Of a DNA stretch of 64,000 nt, positions 24,401 through 35,380 are shown in pieces. The translations under genes were made by a program, and so were the position numbers. The stretch comes from Monarcha castaneiventris obscurior (taxonomy: Eukaryota > Chordata > Aves > Passeriformes > Monarchidae), in assembly GCA_026261815.1 (NCBI GenBank), contig JAMPIT010000848.1:1922001-1986000 (forward strand), written 5' to 3'. Within the stretch, counting starts at the first letter, position 1; each line of letters begins with the position of its first letter. The notes beneath the pieces are model-generated. The model worked only from the letters and a program-made list of their open reading frames with translations. It made no database searches and was not told the DNA's origin.

Positions 24401-25723
24401 AACATATAGATGGTATCACACTTAGCAGCTGCACTCAGATAGTCATTAACTAGCCACCGTCAGGCCAAGCAAACAGCAGATGCTGTGAGGGATGCTGGCA
24501 CAAGGTCAATACAATAACAGGAATTATTTCAAGTAATAGATATGTGGATAAACACTTTTGTTCTAAGAGTTTGTGCAATCACTTCTTCCAGAACTGTGAG
24601 AATGGGTAACTGCCTCTGTTAAACTGCATGAGGGGAAAACAATGCATGTCAGTTCTGCACTTGAGCCCCTGACCTGTGGATGGTTGTTTTTTATTAATTT
24701 CCTGACTTAGGCTTTTCAAGTCTAAGTCACATAAAGCTAGCACAGCATGTGCTCTGCCTAGAATAGATAAAGTAGCATCATCTTAAACTCAGGAGTCATT
24801 TTATGCATTTATGAAGGGGACCTATTAAGAAAGTCGGAAACAAACTCTTAGCAGGGCTTGTTGCAATAGGACCTGGGGTAATAGCTTTAAAGTGAAGGAC
24901 CCAATTTAGATTAGATACAAGAAAGAAGTTTTTAACACAGAGGGTGGCACAGGTTGCTCAGGGAGGCGGTAGATGCCCCATTTCTGGAAAAATGCAAGGT
25001 CAGGGTGGATGGGGCCCTGAGCAACCTGATCTAGTTGTAGATGTCCCTGCTCATTGCAGGGGAGCTGGAGCAGATGGCCTTTAAATACCCCTTCCAACTC
25101 ACACTATTCTATGATTCCATACATTTTTATACAAGTGCCAGCAAATCAGGCCTAAGTGAGTACATGGCCAATCTTACTAAAAGGTATTAATTTAATATCC
25201 TTCCTCCTAAGACTTCACTGCTGGCCTTCTGTTTGCTTTGTTTGTGTTTTAAAGTGCCTTTGCCTTTCACATTAATTTAAAAAAATAGTTAAAATGGCAT
25301 TACTGACTCTGGATCTGCAGGAAGAAATTTAGTCTGTAGTGTATCCTTTGCATAAGTATTGCTGTTAACATAAGATTCATTCATACCTGACCTACTCTTT
25401 GATTCATTAAATTTCATGCTAAAATAAAGTTTGCAGCTTGCCACAACTTCTGCTCTATTTGCAATTTTACAATATTTTTAGTATTTAACTATAGTATAGC
25501 AATGGATGGATTATCTTCTTTTGTTTGTTTGTGTCTTTTGTAAAATTCAGGAAAGAAAAACACTGAAACAACATATGCATATTTCCCAAAATGTTTTGTA
25601 CTTCAACAGTTCAGAACCCTTTACAAAACAACCCCCCAGAGAAAGCTAACACATGGTACATTATTCACTTTCCCATTCCATATGAACAAAGAGACTTTTT
25701 ATTTTTTTTCACTTACCAGCCAT
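9298..25723 (-). CDS. TGM3: TGM3-like protein-glutamine gamma-glutamyltransferase, complete 13-exon gene
   Basis: Calcium-dependent transglutaminase forming epsilon-(gamma-glutamyl)lysine crosslinks between proteins; TGM3 relatives crosslink cornified-envelope and hair-type proteins. Coding exons (minus strand): 25723-25717, 18370-18203, 17899-17666, 17126-17008, 16525-16397, 15454-15277, 15118-14983, 14071-13968, 13495-13250, 12306-12001, 11342-11185, 10978-10845, 9445-9298. All introns are GT-AG and phases agree, giving 2067 nt and 688 residues plus TAA (human TGM3 has 693). Domains in order: N-terminal beta-sandwich (about 1-140), catalytic core (about 141-460), linker, two C-terminal beta-barrels. 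The active-site motif GQCWVF holds C269; H327 lies in NFHVWNE and D350 in VLDATPQE, each three below the human TGM3 number. Tunnel residues W233 and W324 are present. The C-terminal barrels resemble TGM3 most (for example VNVNMTAW), though some core stretches recall TGM5. TGM3 or a bird-specific TGM3-like copy is likely; exact orthology needs a tree. No break is seen. Confidence 0.93.
10845..10978 (-). CDS. TGM3: TGM3-like exon 12
   Basis: 134 nt. Encodes [20 protein letters not shown] and [14 protein letters not shown], the start of barrel 2. Donor gtaggc. Ends with two bases (CG) of an arginine codon completed by exon 13. Confidence 0.9.
11185..11342 (-). CDS. TGM3: TGM3-like exon 11
   Basis: 158 nt. 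Acceptor is preceded by a very long pyrimidine tract. Encodes [23 protein letters not shown] and [13 protein letters not shown], matching the end of barrel 1 in TGM3. Confidence 0.92.
12001..12306 (-). CDS. TGM3: TGM3-like exon 10, linker and first barrel
   Basis: 306 nt. Completes GSAKER (E445 corresponds to TGM3 E448), then a charged linker [20 protein letters not shown], then the first C-terminal barrel ([41 protein letters not shown]). The linker is where TGM3 zymogen is cut; no protease site can be assigned from sequence. Confidence 0.92.
12637..13000 (+). mobile_element. Probable degraded LTR fragment in intron 9 of the TGM3-like gene
   Basis: Begins tgtggtgggttgactctggc, which resembles the start of a common avian retroviral LTR as I remember it, followed by similar but diverged sequence. 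The right end is unclear and no target duplication was found. No coding sequence. Confidence 0.4.
13250..13495 (-). CDS. TGM3: TGM3-like exon 9
   Basis: 246 nt. Encodes [30 protein letters not shown] and STKAVG, ending SDYKYEEG. N390 and E440 match calcium site 3 ligands of TGM3 (N393, E443). Donor gtaagt. Confidence 0.93.
13968..14071 (-). CDS. TGM3: TGM3-like exon 8, catalytic His and Asp
   Basis: 104 nt. Encodes [16 protein letters not shown] and [12 protein letters not shown]327 and D350 complete the catalytic triad. Acceptor ttgcacacag, donor gtattc (weaker than average). Phases 2 in and 1 out. Confidence 0.92.
14983..15118 (-). CDS. TGM3: TGM3-like exon 7, calcium site 2 loop
   Basis: 136 nt, found from the raw minus strand. 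Encodes [15 protein letters not shown] and the calcium loop [14 protein letters not shown], then ends in a split tryptophan codon (W324). D298, D300, N302 and D321 of site 2 are kept; the position of human S307 is R304. Confidence 0.9.
15277..15454 (-). CDS. TGM3: TGM3-like exon 6, catalytic cysteine
   Basis: 178 nt. Begins VNANDDQGV (calcium site 1 loop), continues GNWSGKY with tunnel tryptophan W233, and ends with [12 protein letters not shown], where C269 is the nucleophile. The asparagine that would equal human N229 in the site 1 loop is Q226 here. Confidence 0.93.
15515..16150 (+). mobile_element. CR1 LINE fragment in intron 5 of the TGM3-like gene
   Basis: Diverged copy, antisense to the gene. 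It retains ggcctgggagttacagcaaa, the gtgaccaggaggttgaggga stretch and the tail near gaactggtccctcaaccacc. It fills most of the intron. Confidence 0.75.
16397..16525 (-). CDS. TGM3: TGM3-like exon 5
   Basis: 129 nt, exactly 43 codons (residues 177-219). Encodes [15 protein letters not shown] and [12 protein letters not shown], typical of the core. No ATG-initiated frame reveals it; found by reading the minus strand between exons 4 and 6. Acceptor ccatag is short on pyrimidines, but the donor gtaagc is good. Confidence 0.9.
17008..17126 (-). CDS. TGM3: TGM3-like exon 4
   Basis: 119 nt. Begins [11 protein letters not shown] and ends SFGWNFGQ, the entry to the catalytic core. Donor gtaaat. Ends on a codon boundary (residue 176). 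Confidence 0.92.
17666..17899 (-). CDS. TGM3: TGM3-like exon 3
   Basis: 234 nt. Acceptor has a long pyrimidine tract. Encodes the rest of the beta-sandwich with the family motifs IGRYKL and FVLLFNPW. Donor is gtatga; phase 1 at both ends matches TGM genes. Confidence 0.92.
18203..18370 (-). CDS. TGM3: TGM3-like exon 2
   Basis: 168 nt, acceptor tttgtag, donor gtatgg. Encodes the start of the N-terminal beta-sandwich, including [19 protein letters not shown], the conserved HHT...RRGQ signature of transglutaminases. Ends in a split glycine codon. Confidence 0.92.
22380..22465 (+). mobile_element. CR1 LINE 3' end fragment
   Basis: ggacttgatgatcttacagg followed by attctgattctgtga, the CR1 tail. 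In intron 1 of the TGM3-like gene. Confidence 0.65.
24840..25120 (+). mobile_element. CR1 LINE fragment with 3' tail
   Basis: Includes gaagtttttaacacagaggg, ggttgctcagggaggcggta and ends cactattctatgattccat. In intron 1 of the TGM3-like gene, about 600 bp from exon 1. Confidence 0.85.
25717..25723 (-). CDS. TGM3: TGM3-like exon 1 (coding part)
   Basis: Seven coding bases, ATGGCTG, followed directly by the donor GTAAGT. The one-base overhang joins exon 2 to give M-A-A-A-T-Q. The tiny first coding exon is the usual TGM design (human TGM3 also begins MAA). The 5' UTR extends to the right toward the TATA box; the transcription start was not determined. Confidence 0.85.
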
Positions 25724-25814
25724 GTTCCTTTGCTCCTCTGTGCCTTGGACTTTGTATTGCTGTGAGCAACTGTAGACCTATATGATAAGACTTCAAGCTC
25801 TGGCTGTGTTGCAG

Positions 25815-25823
25815 CATTTATAG
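25815..25823 (-). promoter_or_regulatory. TGM3: TATA box of the TGM3-like gene
   Basis: Minus-strand CTATAAATG lies 92-100 bases upstream of the ATG, so initiation near 25785-25795 and a 5' UTR of about 65 bases would be expected. An inverted CCAAT (ATTGG on the minus strand) lies further upstream near 25855. No CpG island is present, which fits a tissue-restricted gene. Confidence 0.55.
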
Positions 25824-25899
25824 GGAAAACTTTAGGCCTCTCCTTATGTTCAAACCAATTATAATTCACATTAGGTGAGTGAGGCAGGTAAGTCATACC

Positions 25900-28829
25900 A
25901 GTGGTCATGTAAACTTCCTAGTAACCCTATATTAGCTCATGGGTTTTAAGACATTGGACTTGTGCAATTCAGGCCATTTATCCAGAAGGCTGATGAGATG
26001 CTTAGAAAAGCAAAGCATTTAATTGCATACCTGGAATCCAGAATTTCACATGCAATGATGCATCACTCGGCAAGGGATGTTTTTTGAGTCAGTATAAATT
26101 AATATCTCTTCCCAGTATGATCCAAAGTTGAGTATTCATGCAATAAAAGTATACATTCATAATCTAATTCATATGGTCCCCTCCCTATGAGTGTACTCAT
26201 AAGTCTGGAAAAAAACCTCAGAACTTTTCATTTGCCTCATCCGTCCTTTTTTGGGGATCACCACAGTAATGCTTTTGTGTCAGCCCCTCCTTAGAGTCTC
26301 TGTGAATTATATGAATGGTATGAATGCTGTAAATGTATTGTAAGCTAGTAGTAACTACTGACAAACCACTGAGCATTGAATAGCTTTGATGAGTGGATCT
26401 CAAGCAGTAACTCTCCCTGCACAGAGAGAAACTTCATCCCCATAAAATAAAACACTCATTTTGGAGCAAGTACAAATTATGACTACAATTTGTGTTTTGA
26501 TGGTGGTTACTCATCTAGTTTCTGACTATAGAGAGAGAACAATAAATGTTAAAATATCTTCATTGGCACATACAGGAAATTCTATAGGTACAAAGAAAAT
26601 TAATTTGTCAGAATGACCTCATAATATTTCTTTTTTTCAGGCTAATCCTTCATTTTCCATATCAGTGCTAGCAAACTGATCACAGATCTCTCTTTCTTTC
26701 TTCTGCCCTACACATACAGGAACTTCTGTTTCCTTACACTTATACAGACTTGGACAAGGTATTTTGCCTCTTCATTATTACTTCATCTCGCTTATCTACA
26801 ATGACAAGAAGAGACTGAAGCAATCTCAGGAATGTTAGTGCTTACCTTGAAGAACTTGAAGGGTGGAAATTTCATAAGATCAGAAAGGGGCAAGCACAAT
26901 ATCAGTGTATAAAATGGGGCAAGAGGGATGAAAAAGAGCTGAGAAATTACAGTTGACATCAACTAGTTTGATTCAAATTCCTGAAAAACACTGAAAGGCA
27001 TGAACTTCTTAGCATCTAGATGAATAACAGCCAGCTTAGATGTGCCAAGAAGTCAGCTGAGCCCATCAGAGGAGAAGAAAGAAGTGTCGTCTATCACCAC
27101 ATGCTGACTTGGATTTGCAACAAGATCCCACAGGGTATTTTCATAAGTACACTTTGGAAACACTGATTACACAAGATTTCTATTAGCTAACTGCATAACT
27201 TGCTGTTAAAAAAACAAATGCTGCATTGCTTCAATGGATCACCATCAAACTGGAAAGGCATAGTGGCTGAAGTGTCATTAAAAGCTGCCTTGGAGCATTG
27301 ACATTTTAAATATGCTATTTTCTATTGTTAATGTTGTTCAGCTGAAGCATTATGTTAGCCCAGGGCTAATCTCAGCTGGATAATGTCAAGACTACAGAGA
27401 ATGGAGAGCTTAAAAAAAATAGAAGGATCAAGCTGGATCAGTCTAAACCAGAGACAGCTGCAGAGATCCGATGATTTTTGAAAAATATGAGAAGTGGTTA
27501 TAGAAAGAGGAGGCCAATTGAGGAGTCATGGTCTTAAAAACTCTAGCCTTTGACTGAAGATACTGAACTGAAACATAAAAGTGTTGGCAGTGAAGAGAAG
27601 TGTTTAGCTAGACCCTCTAGCTAGGTTGTAAAAATGTTAATTTTTTTTTCCCATGGAGATTAAGAATACCCTGAATGCACATTTGTCAGGAATAATATAT
27701 GTGTGTAGTTGAGCTGTCCTTGGGGCATCTATTTGATGTCAAAGCTGTGATGGTGACACTTTTCCCCCCATTGCTTATTGTTGGCACCTGATGCTGAACT
27801 GCATGGTGTAGAGAGCACTTCAGCAGGGCAATGAAGCATTCTGCATCCAGTGCTGATTCAGTTTCATTTTCCTTGGTTTTGCTCTGTTGCTGTGGCTGAC
27901 TTGCCCACAGTGAATACACTTTACATTGTGTCCTATGGTGAAGGGTTACCAATTTCCTGACTACTGTGACACACAAGCCTGCAGACTGTGGGTCACATTC
28001 ATCTTAAGAACTGCGCATTTCAAAGGAGTGATAAAATGTTTTGCATAGAAAGAGGGAGGTTAGCACTGTGTCTGTCCAGCATTGCATCTGCCAGTGTAAG
28101 CCAGTTCACAAACATCACCTGGAAGCCTCACAGCAATCTTTCTCGATTATCTTGTGAAGGAAAAGTCTGTCCCATCTTATGTCATTTGATCACTTGTTTC
28201 CAAAAGAGGGAAGTTACAGAACTGACCTGAAAATAGCCATATTTTTTTTCTTTTTTTTTGTGCAGAGAAAAGCCACCTCCTTTTTAGAATCTTTTTGAGT
28301 TCATTGGTTTTTCATACCTTAGAGCAATGTGTTTCACATGCTAATTATAAGTTGTGTAAATAATGTTCTAAACGTTCCCTTTCTTCATTTAAGATCCACT
28401 GGTTCTTACATTGTCAGGATTAAAAGCTAACAAGGCTTTGCTTCACTTTATTGTTCAGTGCTTTGTATTCCTCTATAATATCATGTCTTATGTTATGATA
28501 TTCCTCCAAATTACGTATCAGACTTTTCAGTCTCTTTTCATGCTGATACCACAGTTTGAATATGTTGTGCATTTCTGAAACTCATCCAGTTTCTTCTGTA
28601 TGCTTTTGTGATATAAATGAAATAGAATTGAACATCATCCTTTAGGGAAAATACACCATCAGTCAATTGGTGACAATGATTTTCAGTATTTTCTGATCTA
28701 TTTTCTATTAATGCCATTTTTGTTTGTTCAGCATTTGCTCAGCTTAGCCCACGAGCCGGTGTTTGTTCATCCTGTACAAAGGAATTATGTCATAATAAGA
28801 TATAAAATAACAAGCCTGGACAAGATGTT
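25900..28829. other. Intergenic, nothing recognised
   Basis: AT-rich DNA upstream of the TGM3-like promoter. Short open frames only. A 96-codon minus-strand frame (27686-27976) has no recognised similarity. Confidence 0.5.
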
Positions 28830-29531
28830 TAGCTGTGTGGATGGATAAAATGGGTGTATTGGAAATTGTGTGAAGAGAGGCTGCACAACAAGCTGATGCG
28901 TGAATTCCATAATGTTAAAGGAGAGGACTGGAGTGTATCAAATGAGCTGGCATGGGATTTGTAAATAGGGTGCTCAGAGAGCTGGTAACCACAAGGAAAA
29001 TGCTGCAATACCTGGAAAGGCAAAAGGAAACAATTGTTTGAGATGGAAGAAAATATTATTATTAGAGAGAAGGCAAACAATTGTGAAAGACTAAGGAGCA
29101 GAATTAAGGAGATCAGGAATTGGGATGGAGCACAGCTGGAAGTGGAGAGGAAGATGAAAAGTTGATACATTTGAGATAAAAGAGAAATAGAGAAATTAAA
29201 GATGGAAAGGCTATGGGAAAGAGACAACCAGACATTCTGGTATCTTATTCATGGAAGAAATACTCCCCTAGAAGAGGAGAAAATAAAAGTAATGGAGGAA
29301 ACTAGAGGTGAGTTAAAGATGTAGAAAACGGAACTAGAATGATAGTTTGGTATTTATTAGAGTGCAAGAAGAGTAAAACTGAGGAAGAGGAGAATGAAGT
29401 CTGAGGAAATGTTACCAGAAGGAGGGATTGGGGGAATCTCTAGCCTGGGGGTGGTTGGGAGGGATATGAGTATGAGAGAGAGAAAAAGGATCTGGGATAA
29501 AGGAAATGCAAGCTTTAAGAGAATCAAGGAC
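28830..29531. other. Purine-rich block next to the solo LTR
   Basis: About 700 bases with strong purine bias on the plus strand (gaga, ggaa, aaag words), ending at the LTR. The minus strand therefore has long pyrimidine-rich frames (runs of S, L, F, I) that are not taken as genes. No repeat unit can be defined. Confidence 0.5.
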
Positions 29532-30266
29532 TGGTATAAATAAAGTACGCCAATTAATATAAAAACAGATATAAAATTTATTACGTGTCCGAAAATACAA
29601 ACACGCAAAGCCACGATCGAAAAAGGAGACAGTGCCAAGCCCGGGGTTGGCACTGGGTGAACACAGGTCTGACCTCTATCGCATCAGACCTCCCTCTGTT
29701 CACCACCACTGCTTCCAACGGCTTATTTTTATACAGTTTTTCCCCTGGAGTCTGGATCTATGATGTCATTTTTGTCCATCAGCATATACATAAAGCATAC
29801 TATTCACGGTGCTGGGAGAAACAAAACACATCCTGCATCTGATGAATGTCCCAATGATGAATGTCCCACCGGAGGATGTTATCTGATGGGTCGTGATGTC
29901 TCATATCTTGGTTCTAGATCCAGTCGTTAGCACCTTGCACCTGGGAGGGGTGTTTTCGCAGCTTGTTAATCAGCCACACTCAGGGAGAAATTCTCCATAG
30001 ATTTTGATCAGCCTTCCGAGAAGTTCTCCTTGAAGATGTAAATGCCAGGAGACGCCTTAATTTCTCCCTGGATGGGTCTTTGTTCCTGAAGTCCAGCCTG
30101 CAGGACTGCAATTTTCCCAAAACCAGTTTTTCAACTTGGTTCCCCTAGTGAAGGTTACAATTTTCCCCGGGACAAGTCTTTTATTTACATTTTATATTGG
30201 TTACATTTTAACTTTAATACATAGTTCGGTATTTTATATTCGAGCACGAATTATTCATTTATAACA
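29532..30266 (-). mobile_element. Solo LTR of an endogenous retrovirus
   Basis: 735-bp element with near-identical 10-bp inverted ends (plus-strand tggtataaat / atttataaca) flanked by a perfect 5-bp target duplication, AGGAC (29527-29531 and 30267-30271). On the minus strand a TATA box (29733-29724) precedes an AATAAA (29582-29577) by about 150 bases, giving U3-R-U5 order right to left. A 5-bp duplication fits ERVL-like elements. No internal retroviral genes are present. Both the ends and the duplication look intact, which suggests moderate age. Confidence 0.8.
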
Positions 30267-30271
30267 AGGAC

Positions 30272-33200
30272 CAAATCAAGGAAGAAAAGGGAGGGGATAG
30301 TGAGTAAAAAAGTACAGAATCAGCATATCTATAAATACTGTATTTCAAGGACTTTACTGAAATTCAAGATGATCTCTAAAATAGTTAGCAACCCTTGTGT
30401 AAGAAATCACAACATGCCCATAGCTTTTCCATGTTTTCCAGTTGCATCTGCTGGTATAAGTGATTGTTCCATCCTTCAAATCTTGTTTGCTGTGTGACCT
30501 TGGGCACAGCAACAGCACTGCTAGATTAGCTGTGGAATTTTGGCAATGCTGAATCTGTGCCGAGAATTTAAAGCAAGACTTCGTCTGGGACCAAGTGCTT
30601 GCATCTCTGTCAACACAGCCTTTGATTCAAGGCTAGGCATTCTCTTCTTTTAGCAGGAAATCAGGTAGGAAATCACACATGCTGTGGCTGTGCACAACTA
30701 GGATGTTTTAGGAAACATTACACAATTCTCCAGCTCCCTTGGCAGTGGACTGGTGAGGCTCTAACAGTCTGCAAAGCAGGAAACTGCCAAGGACAGAGGC
30801 TGCTGGGAAGTCAGCAAGATGCCATCGGGGTTATTTTGCGTCAGTGTTGGAAAGTCCCGACAGTTTTCCTCCTGCCAAGCAGGATACACCCTGCCAGGAG
30901 TGCCAGCTATTGTGGGATAGGGAATACCTCTCCCAGAAGCAGTGGTTGCCATCCACAGTTTTGTCACACCAGTGGTCCCTTTTCTCCTGGGCACTTCCCA
31001 CAGCTCTATTGTGCATTTCCATCCCTTTCCTTATTCTGTTTTCTTGCAGCAGGGACAATCAGACAGGCACTTAGAGATTTAGAAAGGCTGTAACTAGATC
31101 GTTAGGAGTTCACCGTGTAGCTCCGTAGTGCATAATTGTGCCTAATGCTGACTCTGAAAGAGAATTCCTTGGAATATATGAGTGCCAAGAAACAGGTCCT
31201 GCCCACAGTATACTGGGCTACAAACACTGTATCATGGTTTGGGGAAGGTTTTCTCCCCAGTCACTGGCACAGAATTAACCTGAACTACCCAAACCTGTTC
31301 TGTAGAACCCAGCATTGCACATTGGAGCTGCCTCTGTAGCTCATCTTTACTCACAGCCACACAACTTTACTCAGTTTCAAATCAGACTGAAGACATTTCT
31401 GGCCACCAGTGACCTGCCATCTTACTTAGCTGTGAGGACATCCTATGCTCGCTTTGAGTTCCTCCAGGAAGAAAGCATTTGGTCAGTGTGAAATGCATGA
31501 CTATGGCTAAATTAGAGTATAAGGCATTTAGGTCCCACACTAGACTCAATCTATGAGTCTGGAGTAAGAATGAAAAAGATTTGGGGAAAGATCGGAAACA
31601 CAACAATCAAACAAAGGCACTTCCTGAGGATTATTTCCAAGGCAAGAGATCCGCCTATATTTTCATTTTAGAGAGTTAAGTGAGTCTCATTGCCTTGTTT
31701 GTTTCTTTCAGGCAAATGAAACTTCTCTAACAAGAAGGCAAGTGCTTCCCATTGTAAGACGGTGGCAGCTCTCATTAGAACCATGAGACAGCTTCAAAAG
31801 CAGAAGCTTACTGTTTTGGACAGGATTTACTTTTGAAAGTCTGAAGACACTTTTAACTGTGAAAGAGGGGAAGAGGCATAGGTAGGTCACATGGCTTTGA
31901 TACCATCGATTCTGTGTCCCTGAAAACATAATTTCATAGCAAGAATATCCATAACACTATCACCTTATTTTGAACACTTTTTTAAAAAAACTTTTTTCCC
32001 CCTAAAACTTACTATTTGTAGTGAGTAGAATTCATATTTTACAGCTGGGCAAACTGGCAAGATAGGTGCCATGATTTGGCACTGTAAGTAGTGTGTCTTA
32101 ATCCCATCCCACTACATGACTGTCAGACCTTTTGTCCTATAAAAATGTTTCCCTTTGGAATTTTTTTTTAGCAAATAATAAATGATACTGCAGTAGTTTA
32201 GCCTTTGTATTTAGCAGTATAACCATTGGCATGACCCAGTGGCTACACACAGAAAGAACAGGTCACTGGTACCAAATACCTCACCATTTTTAAACTACTG
32301 CTGTTGGTAATAACAACAGCAACATTGACTATGGCAAATGATTCTGGCTTTTTTCTTTCTATTCAAGGTAAAATACTTTCTGAGAAGCCTTGAAATCTTC
32401 AGGGCTCTAAGCCCTGCAGTTTCTGTTCTGTATTTGAAATTGGGTTTCTAAGCCTCACATATTCAGGTAAACAGAAATACTCATTTTCCTGGCTCTCTCT
32501 CTGTTCAGGTTGCTCATATTAGTACAGCAGTGCATGTGTCACTGCACACAAATGTTTAGGACATTTCCTGTAATTTCATACTCAGGGCTAGTTTTGAGAA
32601 ACCAACTTGTTTTAACAGTTATTTCTTCTTTGTGAACCATGAAATAAGAAGTTATTGGTGTAACAGCAGAAATTGTAAGTGTGCCAAGTCCGTTCCTTTG
32701 GGCAAAAGGGGAAAAAAGTATTGCCTCAAAAAGACAAGCCATTTCAAGCTTGCCATGTCCTCACTTCCCTAAATAGTTCTCTCTCCTTTGACATTCTTCT
32801 GTAAGCACACACTATTAAGTTTTCTTGAAATTTTTAAACAATCAGCTGTGAGCAGCTACTGATGTAAAATGAATGTAGCAAAGCTAAATGTGAGACTGTA
32901 TAGAAGGGGAAGGTGATTTTATTTTAAGCAAAACTGATTTCAGTCAGTCACACTTATCCTCCTGCAAATTTCATTCTGTCAGTCTTTCATACTTGTTTTT
33001 CATACCTGCATTTTAACAAGGACTAAGATGTGTATGTCTGGCTAGTCCAACCAGGATTACTTGTGGTGCAACTGAGGACAAAGGATGCCAGCTTGGGAGT
33101 CATCAGGTTTCCTGGGTTCTTTTTGCTGGGTGACCACATGCTGACTTTGGAATTGCCTTTTGTACCCTTCAGGGACCCAGATCCATGAGTCATTAAGCAG

Positions 33201-34969
33201 TGTTATTGACTGACTGCCTGTCCTTTTGTCTCCTGTTCTACAAAAAGTCTGTCTTTTAGTTTTATTTCTAGACAAGGGAAGTACATTGTCTTAAACAGGT
33301 GACACACTATAGAGGATCCTGTGCTAGGGACTGTACCTCTCACAATGAAGTTACACTTGGAGGGACTTCTGTGCTGGTTGTTCTGATAGAGCAGCACTCA
33401 TTCCCAATGGAAAACCATCAGTGTAAACTAGCTCACTCACTTGTTAAAGCATAAATGGTACTTGGGGTTTTTGGTGGCTTTTCAGTCATGAAACTCAGTG
33501 CTATGAACACTTTCAGAAGGAGGACAGTGAGATGAAACCTCTGGAATGACTGTAAATATATTGGTGCTCTTTTGTATACTATTGCTCCATTGAGTGTTAC
33601 CCAATAGTAACAACAGTGCTATACAGGCTTTCGTAAGAGGACTTTCTGAGTTCAGGGACTGGTAGCTTTGTTTGAGAGGGTCTGCACTGTTCTTTCAGCT
33701 ACAGATGTGGTTGTGGTTGAATAATGGCCTACAGTTCCTGGAAGCTCATTAAATGTCATCCACATTGTAGGCAGTTAAAGACTGAGAGTGTTGGGGGTTA
33801 GGCATGTTTATATGAGGGTTTGAGAGAGAATATAGAATAGTAGAGTAACACTGAAACAGAATAAAACCAATATTTTATGGAAGATGTTGCAGGTGAGTGT
33901 AAGATGATGATCATACCTGTCTAATAGTCAAAGGTGCTGTATTTAATGTGTCCAGAATTTTAACCCTCTAGTGCATGATAGTGAGTGATGTATTAGGACC
34001 TTTCCTTTAAGGGAAACAAAACAAAACAGGAAAAAAACATACTAAAGAGAAAAAAAAAAGCACATACATAACTTTAACAGCATTTCAGTTACAATGAAAT
34101 GTCAAGCTTATCTGTTACAGGGATGCAGCCAATGAGAGCAAATGTTAAAAGATAACAAACAAAAGATCTGGGAACATGTTTAGCACAGCCCCGTATCAGC
34201 TGAATCTCCTACACAAGGAAGTGTTCCAACCTCCTTAACTCTGATAACTACTGAGGATAATTGTTCATTATTTCTGTCTCCCACTTGCACCCCGCCACTA
34301 TTGTTACTTGTTGTCTATCTTGGCTTTGCTTTAGACGATTCTGTTTGTAATCTTACCTGCATTTATTAAACCAGAAAGATACCATGCTTGGTTTTCAGAT
34401 TGTCATGGCTGGAAGTGAAGACACCAGACAAACACAATCAAACTAAAGTCATCAAATGAAATAGATCTGATGGAAAGCTGCCTCCATCTTCAAACAGGAG
34501 AAACCAAATTTCTTCAGATGATTAGGAGAGTATGTCACTAACATATACTGCCAAGTTTGTATATGTAACACAAAGTATGATCCATACGCATATATTTGTG
34601 TGTGATGAGGCATTATCCTTTAAAAGCTACAAGGCACCAAGTTATTATCCCAGGTAGATGGTTGTCAAGTGACCAAGGCTACGGAAGAGGAAGTGGGAGA
34701 ACTGTCCAAATTATAAAGCTCAGAGATCAATTTCAGTAAGGCTCAATTAGTGCTACCCCAGCAATTGTAACTGGGGAAATGGGAAGATAGACAGCTAGAG
34801 GAAAGATTAAAGCTTTTTGTCGAATAAACATTGTTTCTCCCGAACTCCAATTTAAAGCAGTTTTAGGAGAATTTAAATTTTCACAGCAGTGCAAGGTAAC
34901 TTTGCCAGTATCATTACACTGCAAGGAAAATTACTGGAAAGGATTGGAATGGAGCTGGAATGTGGCCTT
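30272..34969. other. Intergenic, nothing recognised
   Basis: AT-rich sequence between the solo LTR and the reversed CR1. Slightly higher GC at about 30720-31060 with overlapping short frames on both strands, none convincing. Confidence 0.5.
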
Positions 34970-35165
34970 GAAGAGTCACAGCTTCACTGGGCTACCTGTG
35001 CCAGTGTCTCACCATCCTCTCAGTAAAGAATTTCTTCCTAATACCAAATCTAAACCTATTCTCTTTCACTTTAAAACCATCCTCCCTTGCCCTGTCACTA
35101 CATGTTCTTGTAAATAGTCTCTCTCCATCTTTCTTGTAGGCTCTCTTCAGGAATTAGCCCTACAA
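34970..35165 (-). mobile_element. CR1 LINE fragment, reversed
   Basis: Plus strand shows the complement of CR1: taaagaatttcttcctaata, ttaaaaccatcctcccttgc and ctccatctttcttgtaggct. The only reversed CR1 fragment I recognised here. Confidence 0.8.
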
Positions 35166-35380
35166 CATTAGGGAATGACTGCGCTTCGCCACCAAGAACT
35201 ACAGGCTCGTATCTGCAGACCTTTGCAAGCACCATCCCAAGGCATGAGCAGTCAGGAGAACTTGAACAAATCCCCTGCACAAAGGCCCTCGGAGCTTTAA
35301 GCTATAACTCGAACCTTCGATCAGCGCCCAGGCTCATCCAGCCCTGCTCCAAAGCTCTCCGCTGTCGGGACACGCTGACC

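Larger units (their letters stand above)
18371..25716. other. TGM3: Intron 1 of the TGM3-like gene
   Basis: 7.3 kb, the longest TGM intron here. Holds two CR1 fragments and otherwise unremarkable AT-rich DNA. A 102-codon minus-strand frame at 19438-19746 has one hydrophobic segment but nothing else suggesting a gene. A C-rich run lies near 20590. Confidence 0.7.

Noticed and set aside
28829..29227. 132-codon minus-strand frame rich in S, L, F and I
   Set aside because: Arises from the pyrimidine-rich strand of the purine-biased block; low complexity.
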